Source: Tolumonas sp008015085
GTDB lineage: Bacteria; Pseudomonadota; Gammaproteobacteria; Enterobacterales; Aeromonadaceae
Reading direction: 5' to 3'
DNA length: 64,000 nucleotides
NCBI GenBank assembly: GCA_029265125.1
Contig: JAJUJX010000001.1
Location: 248,001 to 312,000 of the forward strand
Shown here piece after piece: positions 58,019 to 64,000 of the stretch (position 1 is its first letter; each line of letters starts with the position of its first letter). A model generated the notes under the pieces. That model ran no database searches and was not told the DNA's origin. It was given only the letters and a program-made list of their open reading frames with translations. The position numbers and the translations under genes were made by a program.

Positions 58019-61000
58019 ATGATCCCGAGACTGACACCACAAGACAGCCTGAAACAACCTTATATCGCTTTTCTGGCCGCATTAGCGCGCTCTGGTTTTA
58101 GCGGTGATATCGATTCTTCTTATTCCAGCCGTCTGGCTGTGGCCACGGATAACAGTGTGTATCAGTGGGTACCACAGGCTGTGGTGCATCCGAAAACCAC
58201 GGAAGATATTGCACTGATGCTGAAACTGGCTTCTGAACCGGTTTATCGTCAGATCGCTTTTTCGCCGCGAGGTGGTGGTACTGGTACCAATGGTCAGTCA
58301 CTGAATGACGGTATCATTGTTGATCTTTCCTTATATATGACATCGGTGCTGGAGCTGGATGTCGCGGCGCGTCAGATCCGGGTACAGACAGGTCTGGTGA
58401 AAGATAAGCTGAACGTGATTGTCAAACCGCATGGTCTTTTTTTCTCACCGGAATTATCGACCAGTAACCGCGCCACCATTGGCGGGATGATCAATACCGA
58501 TGCTTGTGGTCAGGGCTCGCTGAAATACGGCAAAACGTCGGCGCATGTGATTGGCGTGCGTGCCGTATTGATGGATGGTTCGATCATCGAAACCTTGCCG
58601 CTTAATGGCGAGGCATTGCAGGCGAAGTTTGATCAGCAGGATACCGAAGGTGAAATCTACCGGCTGGTGTGGGACATCGCCCGTGGTAAACGTTCAGAAA
58701 TTGAAGCGACATTCCCGAATCTGAACCGCTTCCTGACCGGTTATGATCTCAAACATGTCTACGATCCGGAAACAGAAACGCTTGATCTGACCCGCATTAT
58801 GTGCGGCTCTGAAGGTACGCTGGCTTTTATTACCGAAGCGCTGCTCGATCTGACGCCGATTCCAACTTACCGCGCGCTGGTAAATATCAAATACGACAGC
58901 TTCGAATCTGCGCTGCGGAATGCCCCACTGATGCTGGAAGCGGAAGCGCTGTCAGTCGAAACCGTGGATTCCCGCGTGCTGGATCTGGCTCGTTCTGATA
59001 TCGTCTGGCATTCGGTGAAAAGTTTAATCACCGATGTGCCGAATAAAGAGATGATGGGCCTTAACATCGTCGAATATGCCGGTGAAGATGCGGCAGATCA
59101 GCAGCCCAAAATGCAGGCATTATGTAAGAAGCTGGATGCGCTGATGGCAGAAGGTAAAGCAGGCATCATTGGTTATCAGACTGTTGAAGATCTCGCTAGC
59201 ATCGAAGCCGTTTATGCGATGCGTAAAAAAGCGGTGGGCCTGCTGGGTAACGCAAAGGGTCGTAAAAAGCCGGTGCCGTTTACCGAAGATACGGCTGTTC
59301 CGCCAGAAAAACTGGCTGACTTCATTATGGAATTCCGCGCACTGCTCGATTCACATCAGTTGACCTACGGCATGTTCGGTCACGTCGATATCGGCGTGTT
59401 GCATGTGCGTCCGGCACTGGATATGTGCGATCCGGAACAAGAAGTCGTCTTGCGTAAAATCTCTGATCAGGTGGTGAAACTGACTGCGAAATATGGCGGT
59501 CTGATGTGGGGTGAACATGGCCGTGGTTTCCGCTCTGAATATGGTCCGGAATACTTTGGCGAGCTGTTTGCCGACCTGCGTAAGATCAAAGGCGCATTTG
59601 ATCCGGATAACCGTCTGAACCCGGGTAAGATCTGTACGCCGCTGAACTCAGATGATCAGTTGGTCTCAGTCGATGCGACCAAGCGCGGTGCTTTTGACCG
59701 TCAGATCCCGGTACGTATCCGTGACTCTTTCAAAGAAGCACTGGATTGTAACGGTAATGGGTTGTGTTTCACCTTTGAAACCAGTTCACCGATGTGTCCG
59801 TCATTCAAACTTTCCGGTGATCGTCGTGAATCACCGAAGGGTCGTGCCGGTCTGATGCGCGAATGGCTGCGTCAGCTGGAAGTGCAGGGCGTGGATGCGC
59901 TGAGCGAAGAAGTGGCGATCCAGAATGGCGTCTTCCGCTGGAAAGATCTGATTGACCGGGTGCGCAATACGATCTCGAAACATCGGGGCGAATATGATTT
60001 CTCCCACGAAGTGATGGATGCGATGCAGAGCTGTCTGGCTTGTAAAGCCTGCTCCAGCCAGTGCCCGATCAAGGTCGATGTGCCGGCATTCCGCTCTCGT
60101 TTTATCCAGATGTATCACCAGCGTTATCTGCGTCCGGCAAAAGATTATTTTGTGGCGACGGTAGAAAGTTATGCGCCATTGATGGCGAAAGCACCGGGTG
60201 CGGTGAACTTCTTCCTGAAAAAAGAGTGGGTGCAGAAGCTGACCGAAAAAACCATCGGTATGGTCGATGTACCGATCTTAAGTCAACCAACACTGAAACA
60301 GCATCTGGCTGGTCATGATGCGCTGCTGTTTAGTCTGGAAAAACTGGAAGCGATGTCGCCTGATGCCCGCAGTCGCGTCGTGCTGGTGGTACAAGACCCA
60401 TTTACTTCTTTCTATGATGCAGAAGTGGTGCGTGATCTGATCCTGCTGGTTGAACGTCTGGGGTATCGCCCGATGCTGTTGCCGTTCAAACCTAATGGTA
60501 AACCGCAACACATTAAAGGCTTCCTGCGTAGCTTCGCCCGCACCGCCGCTGACAGCGCTCAGTTCCTTAATCGTCTGCATAAACTGAACGTGCCTATGAT
60601 TGGCCCGGATCCGGCAATGGTGCTGTGTTATCGCGACGAATATGTTCGTGCACTGGGTGATGCCCGTGGTGACTTTAACGTGCAACTACCACAGGAATGG
60701 CTGTTGTCAGTGATTGACTCATTACCGCAAAAAGAAGCGAAAGATGAGACGTTCTACCTGATGGGGCATTGCACCGAGAAAACCGCTGAGCCAGGTAGTA
60801 ACGGCGACTGGGCGCAATTGTTTGCCCGGATGGGCGTTAAGCTGCAGCCGGTTGCTGTGGGCTGCTGTGGTATGGCCGGGACTTATGGTCACGATGTTAA
60901 ACACCTGGATGATTCCCGTCATATCTACAAAAACAGCTGGCAGCCCGCACTGGCAAAATTGCCGAAAAATTATGCGCTGGCCACCGGCTATTCCTGCCGT

Positions 61001-61069
61001 AGTCAGGTGAAACGGGTTGACGGCGATAAGCTGAAGCATCCGGTTCAGGCATTACTGGCTTTATTGTAA
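58019..61069 (+). CDS. ydiJ: YdiJ: FAD-linked D-2-hydroxyacid (D-2-hydroxyglutarate) dehydrogenase with Fe-S domain
   Basis: A 1016-residue protein very like E. coli YdiJ (1018) along its length. The N-terminal FAD-binding oxidase domain shows FSPRGGGTGTNGQSLNDG, ELSTSNRATIGGMINTDACG and GSEGTLAFITEA. The C-terminal part carries a ferredoxin-like Fe-S motif CLACKACSSQCPIKVDVP and a second cysteine-rich CCG segment (AVGCCGMAGTYGH). E. coli YdiJ is reported to oxidise D-2-hydroxyglutarate. The ATG at 58019 follows AGGA; the frame extends upstream without support. ydiI follows, the same pair as in E. coli. Confidence 0.95.
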   Translation: MIPRLTPQDSLKQPYIAFLAALARSGFSGDIDSSYSSRLAVATDNSVYQWVPQAVVHPKTTEDIALMLKLASEPVYRQIAFSPRGGGTGTNGQSLNDGIIVDLSLYMTSVLELDVAARQIRVQTGLVKDKLNVIVKPHGLFFSPELSTSNRATIGGMINTDACGQGSLKYGKTSAHVIGVRAVLMDGSIIETLPLNGEALQAKFDQQDTEGEIYRLVWDIARGKRSEIEATFPNLNRFLTGYDLKHVYDPETETLDLTRIMCGSEGTLAFITEALLDLTPIPTYRALVNIKYDSFESALRNAPLMLEAEALSVETVDSRVLDLARSDIVWHSVKSLITDVPNKEMMGLNIVEYAGEDAADQQPKMQALCKKLDALMAEGKAGIIGYQTVEDLASIEAVYAMRKKAVGLLGNAKGRKKPVPFTEDTAVPPEKLADFIMEFRALLDSHQLTYGMFGHVDIGVLHVRPALDMCDPEQEVVLRKISDQVVKLTAKYGGLMWGEHGRGFRSEYGPEYFGELFADLRKIKGAFDPDNRLNPGKICTPLNSDDQLVSVDATKRGAFDRQIPVRIRDSFKEALDCNGNGLCFTFETSSPMCPSFKLSGDRRESPKGRAGLMREWLRQLEVQGVDALSEEVAIQNGVFRWKDLIDRVRNTISKHRGEYDFSHEVMDAMQSCLACKACSSQCPIKVDVPAFRSRFIQMYHQRYLRPAKDYFVATVESYAPLMAKAPGAVNFFLKKEWVQKLTEKTIGMVDVPILSQPTLKQHLAGHDALLFSLEKLEAMSPDARSRVVLVVQDPFTSFYDAEVVRDLILLVERLGYRPMLLPFKPNGKPQHIKGFLRSFARTAADSAQFLNRLHKLNVPMIGPDPAMVLCYRDEYVRALGDARGDFNVQLPQEWLLSVIDSLPQKEAKDETFYLMGHCTEKTAEPGSNGDWAQLFARMGVKLQPVAVGCCGMAGTYGHDVKHLDDSRHIYKNSWQPALAKLPKNYALATGYSCRSQVKRVDGDKLKHPVQALLALL

Positions 61070-61106
61070 TTTTTGATGAGGCTGTCATTTTGATGAGGAT
61101 AGTGCG

Positions 61107-61550
61107 GTGATTTGGCAACGGGATTTTACGCTGGCAAGTTTAAATGCAGGGTCTGCGAATACACTGGTCGAGCATCTTGGTATCGAATACACCGCATTTG
61201 GTGATGACTATCTGCAGGCGACTATGCCTGTAGATAGCCGTACTCATCAGCCAATGGGGCTGCTGCATGGCGGCGCCTCCGTGGTGCTGGCTGAAACGCT
61301 GGGCTCGGTTGCGGGTAACTTGTGCGTACCCCGCAGCCATTGCTGTGTCGGGCTGGATATCAATGCCAATCACTTACGTGCCAAACGCAATGGATTAGTC
61401 ACCGGAACGGCTAAGCCCTTACATCTTGGTGCGACGACTCAGGTTTGGCAAATCAATCTGATGGATGAAAAAGAGCATTTGCTTTGTACCAGTCGGTTGA
61501 CGTTGGCGGTGCTGTCTCAGAAAAAGAAAACAGCCGGACAACAATCGTAA
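61107..61550 (+). CDS. menI: 1,4-dihydroxy-2-naphthoyl-CoA hydrolase (YdiI/MenI, hotdog thioesterase)
   Basis: A 147-residue hotdog-fold thioesterase matching E. coli YdiI (136) at MPVDSRTHQPMGLLHGGASVVLAETLGSVAGN, where the Glu of the ASVVLAE helix is catalytic, and at KPLHLGATTQVWQI. YdiI releases CoA in menaquinone synthesis. Translation starts at a GTG: GAGGA lies eight bases upstream, and the N-terminus MIWQRDFTL then matches E. coli MIWKRKITL. It is co-transcribed with ydiJ, 37 bp apart. Confidence 0.93.
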   Translation: MIWQRDFTLASLNAGSANTLVEHLGIEYTAFGDDYLQATMPVDSRTHQPMGLLHGGASVVLAETLGSVAGNLCVPRSHCCVGLDINANHLRAKRNGLVTGTAKPLHLGATTQVWQINLMDEKEHLLCTSRLTLAVLSQKKKTAGQQS

Positions 61551-61682
61551 CAAGCTAATTTTTTAAATTGGTTGTATAATAACCAGTGTTGGGTCAAATA
61601 CGGTGTAAACCTGCCTGTGTGAAAATTCCCGAAATTGCTGCGATAACAATCACAATTTTAACGACAAACGTCGCTAAATGTG

Positions 61683-61688
61683 TATAAT
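61683..61688 (+). promoter_or_regulatory. Possible -10 of a deaD promoter
   Basis: A perfect TATAAT lies 74 bp before the deaD ATG, but no good -35 is seen at 16-18 bases. A second TATAAT is at 61575-61580. A long 5' leader, as known for E. coli deaD, is therefore possible. Confidence 0.4.
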
Positions 61689-61762
61689 CGCCACCCTTTT
61701 GTATGTCGGGCCAGCAGCGTCTCCCTCGCTAAGTGCCCATTCTTGTAGAGTAGTGAAAAAAT

Positions 61763-63676
61763 ATGACTGATATTGAAAATTTGCCAAGCTTTAGCGAGCT
61801 GGGGTTAGCTGCGCCTATTCTGAAGGCGATCAGCTCTGTGGGTTATGAGCATCCGTCTCCTATCCAAGCTGCGTCCATTCCTCCATTACTGGAAGGCCGC
61901 GATTTGCTGGGGCAGGCACAAACTGGTACCGGTAAAACCGGCGCGTTTGCACTGCCTATTCTGTCGCGTCTGAATTTAACTCAGATGGACACTCAGGTGC
62001 TGATCCTGGCTCCGACCCGTGAGCTGGCGATCCAGGTTGCTGAAGCGTGCCAGAGCTACGCACAATTTATTCCAGATTTCCATGTTCTGCCTATTTATGG
62101 TGGTTCATCTTATGATTCTCAGATCCGCGCTCTGCGCCGTGGCGCTCAGGTTGTAGTTGGTACACCGGGCCGCGTTATGGATATGATGCGTCGTGGCAAG
62201 CTGGATCTGTCTGCACTGAAAACACTGGTGCTGGACGAAGCTGACGAAATGCTGCGCATGGGCTTTATCGACGACGTTGAGTGGGTCATTGAACAATGCC
62301 CGCTGGATCGTCAGATCGCACTGTTCTCTGCAACTATGCCAGATCAGATCCGTCGCATTGCACATCGTCACCTGCAATCACCGGTTGAAATCAAAATTGC
62401 ATCTAAAACCAGCACCGCTTCTAACATCCGTCAGCGTTACTGGTTAGTTTCCGGTTTACATAAACTGGACGCGATGACTCGTATGCTGGAAGTTGAGCCA
62501 TACGATGCACTGCTGGTCTTCGTACGTACGAAAACCGCAGCAGAAGAGCTGGCAAGCAAACTGTCTGCGCGTGGTCATGCGTGTGAAGCGCTGCACGGCG
62601 ATATTCCGCAGAAACTGCGTGAGCGTACCGTTGAGAAACTGAAAGCCGGTCAGCTGGATATTCTGATTGCGACTGACGTGGTTGCGCGTGGTCTGGACGT
62701 TGAGCGTATCACTCACGTTGTGAACTACGACATTCCTTACGATACCGAATCTTATGTTCACCGTATCGGACGTACTGGCCGTGCTGGTCGTACTGGTGAC
62801 GCGATCCTGTTCGTAGCGCCTCGTGAACGTCGTATGCTGCGTATCATCGAGCAGGCTACCCGTCAGCCGATCGAACCAATGCAGATGCCAACCGCAAAAG
62901 ACATTAACAAACACCGTCTGGAACGCTTTAAGCAACAGATCCGTGAAACGCTGGAATCTGAAGAAGATTTGCAGCCGTTCCATCAGATCATCAATGAGTT
63001 CCTGGAAGACGAAAATACGGATCCGCTGGATCTGTGCGCAGCACTGTGCAAGATGATCCAAGGTGAAGAGCCGCTGTTCATGAACGAAAATGAACCAGAG
63101 CCGCATCAGCGTTTTGATGACCGTAATGATCGCGGTGGTGACCGTTTTGATCGTGGTGGTCGTCGTGACCGCAATGACCGTTTCGAACGTGGTGATCGTC
63201 CTGAGCGTAGCGAGCGTCGTTCACGAGCTCCGGAAGGTCCGACTGTACGTTATAAAGTACACGTTGGTCATGAACACGGTGTTAAACCTGGTCAGATCGT
63301 GGGTGCAATTGCTAACGAAGCCGGTATCGACAGCAAATTCATCGGTCATATCGAAATTTATAACGATTTCACAACCGTTGATCTGCCTGAAGGCATGCCA
63401 GCCGAAGTGATGGGTATTCTGAAGAAAGCGCGCGTGTGTCAGCGTCCGCTGGATATCGAACAGTTCGATGGCGAAGTGCCAGAGCAGTCTCGTCGTGCAC
63501 GTCCTTCATTCGGTGATCGTCGTCCGCCTCGTGGTGAAGGTCAGGGCCGTGATTTCCGTGGCGAAGGCCGGGATCGTTCGTTCCGCGGTAATCGCGACAA
63601 CCGTGGTAATGATCGTGGTGAACGTTCTCATCACCGCAGTGAGCGCGATGGCGGTAAATTCCGTCGTGACCGTTAA
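61763..63676 (+). CDS. deaD: DEAD-box RNA helicase DeaD (CsdA)
   Basis: A 637-residue ATP-dependent RNA helicase (E. coli DeaD 629) active in ribosome assembly and cold RNA decay. The helicase motifs are AQTGTGKTGAFALP, PTRELAIQVAE, VLDEADEML, FSATMP and HRIGRTGRAGRTGD. A CsdA-type RNA-binding domain follows (about 480-555, VGHEHGVKPGQIVGAIANEAG). Two Arg/Gly/Asp-rich segments flank it (from about 445 and 570 onward). Usage of abundant codons suggests high expression. It ends at a strong terminator. Confidence 0.97.
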   Translation: MTDIENLPSFSELGLAAPILKAISSVGYEHPSPIQAASIPPLLEGRDLLGQAQTGTGKTGAFALPILSRLNLTQMDTQVLILAPTRELAIQVAEACQSYAQFIPDFHVLPIYGGSSYDSQIRALRRGAQVVVGTPGRVMDMMRRGKLDLSALKTLVLDEADEMLRMGFIDDVEWVIEQCPLDRQIALFSATMPDQIRRIAHRHLQSPVEIKIASKTSTASNIRQRYWLVSGLHKLDAMTRMLEVEPYDALLVFVRTKTAAEELASKLSARGHACEALHGDIPQKLRERTVEKLKAGQLDILIATDVVARGLDVERITHVVNYDIPYDTESYVHRIGRTGRAGRTGDAILFVAPRERRMLRIIEQATRQPIEPMQMPTAKDINKHRLERFKQQIRETLESEEDLQPFHQIINEFLEDENTDPLDLCAALCKMIQGEEPLFMNENEPEPHQRFDDRNDRGGDRFDRGGRRDRNDRFERGDRPERSERRSRAPEGPTVRYKVHVGHEHGVKPGQIVGAIANEAGIDSKFIGHIEIYNDFTTVDLPEGMPAEVMGILKKARVCQRPLDIEQFDGEVPEQSRRARPSFGDRRPPRGEGQGRDFRGEGRDRSFRGNRDNRGNDRGERSHHRSERDGGKFRRDR

Positions 63677-63699
63677 TCTGCTCTGATTGAGTAACACAG

Positions 63700-63734
63700 A
63701 AAAACCGTACAGTTTGTGTTGTGCGGTTTTTTTT
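63700..63734 (+). terminator. Terminator after deaD
   Basis: AAAACCGTAC pairs with GTGCGGTTTT (one G-T pair) around a ten-base loop, followed by eight T residues. It lies 24 bases after the stop. Confidence 0.87.
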
Positions 63735-63741
63735 CGTCTGC

Positions 63742-63869
63742 TATACCCTTCCCACTTGAAGTTGCAGCGGTGTTGGCTGCACTCATTCGCCCCAATCACA
63801 TAGTTTATCTATGCTCATGGGGTCTCATTCACTTGCTGCCTACCTGCAACTCCACGTTGTTTGGGTATA
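63742..63869. repeat. Full-length ERIC (IRU) repeat
   Basis: A 128-bp imperfect palindrome beginning TATACCCTTCCCACTTGAAG and ending GGGTATA, with the central CTCATGGGGTCTCATTCA stem. The ends, size and internal blocks (GTTGCAGC, TTGGCTGCA, ACCTGCAACTC) match the enterobacterial ERIC consensus. It lies between the deaD terminator and a convergent gene's terminator. Confidence 0.85.
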
Positions 63870-63882
63870 TTTACTCTGAAAT

Positions 63883-63906
63883 AAAAAAGGCGCAGTAACT
63901 GCGCCT
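63883..63906 (-). terminator. Terminator of the partial minus-strand gene
   Basis: On the minus strand AGGCGCAG pairs with CTGCGCCT around TTA and runs into TTTTTT. It lies 20 bases after the stop at 63926. Confidence 0.87.
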
Positions 63907-63925
63907 CTCCGGAATAGTGTCGCTA

Positions 63926-64000
63926 TCAGTTGCGTTGCAGTAACGCCATGTAGAAGCCATCAAAACCAGTTTGTGCCGGGCTGACGGTGTGTTCTTTCAA
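63926..64000 (-). CDS. C-terminal end of a gene cut by the window edge, possibly an RsmB/NOP-type RNA m5C methyltransferase
   Basis: Only the last 24 codons are present, ending GFDGFYMALLQRN and a TGA stop. The DGF-aromatic-x-A-x-L ending resembles the C-termini of RsmB/NOP-family RNA cytosine-C5 methyltransferases, but so short a stretch cannot prove it. A clear terminator follows the stop, which supports a real gene end. The rest lies beyond base 64000. Confidence 0.5.
   Translation of the reverse strand: MKEHTVSPAQTGFDGFYMALLQRN

Noticed and set aside
1..64000. CRISPR arrays, tRNA or rRNA genes, transposases, prophage genes
   Set aside because: No regularly spaced repeats, cloverleaf sequences, rRNA segments or mobile-element proteins were recognised in the window.

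Overview
The window looks like a chromosomal segment of a facultatively anaerobic gammaproteobacterium close to the Aeromonadales, Tolumonas-like by general impression. The evidence is moderate GC, RbsR, AhpF, YdiJ, YdiI, PepD and ErpA proteins that read as near orthologues of E. coli, ERIC-type repeats, several chemoreceptors and sigma-28-like promoters. The genus is an inference; no rRNA or tRNA gene was seen to fix it. Almost all of the window is ordinary core and metabolic DNA. I see no prophage, insertion sequence or CRISPR array.

Layout. 1-1.4 kb: the 3' end of valS and a coiled-coil membrane protein of unknown function. 1.4-3.7 kb: a LysR regulator divergent from a DoxX and a pirin gene, a small redox or quinone-stress module. 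3.7-11.4 kb: a D-amino-acid region, with alr-pepD on the minus strand and, across a 665-bp AT-rich gap, dgcN-dgcA-dat and an AGCS symporter on the plus strand. 11.5-13.8 kb: ahpC-ahpF behind a near-perfect OxyR site. 14.1-15.1 kb: a cold-shock protein and an HD phosphohydrolase. 15.3-22.7 kb: ribose uptake, with a duplicated rbsD-rbsK pair ahead of rbsDACBKR and a 24-bp perfect RbsR-type palindrome. 22.8-26.2 kb: a calcium-loop protein with a sigma-28 promoter, then a chemoreceptor. 26.3-31.0 kb: hemL, erpA (IscR-type site), a small lipoprotein, anmK and tyrS.

31.1-33.1 kb: an amino-acid-type dCache chemoreceptor with a sigma-28 promoter. 33.2-38.5 kb: an NAD salvage locus, nadD-like/nrtR divergent from pncA-pncB-nadE, with a nested dyad between them. 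38.5-41.8 kb: copper homeostasis (copZ, copA, cueR) with two CueR-type operators. 41.9-43.6 kb: a third chemoreceptor. 44.1-49.8 kb: a small unknown ORF and a yhiI-rbbA-yhhJ export operon ending in a TetR gene. 50.0-56.1 kb: a four-gene signalling operon (PAS/GGDEF/EAL/REC, REC-HD-GYP, REC, hemerythrin-histidine kinase). 56.1-57.6 kb: a periplasmic protein and a porin. 58.0-61.5 kb: ydiJ-ydiI. 61.8-64.0 kb: deaD, a full ERIC repeat and the 3' end of a probable RNA methyltransferase gene.

The most coherent systems are the D-amino-acid locus, where a D-aminotransferase could feed D-glutamate into the DgcN/DgcA route; the NAD salvage locus; and the hemerythrin/c-di-GMP operon, which reads as an oxygen- or NO-responsive pathway biased towards c-di-GMP breakdown. 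All functional statements come from reading sequence and recalling families. No database search was run.
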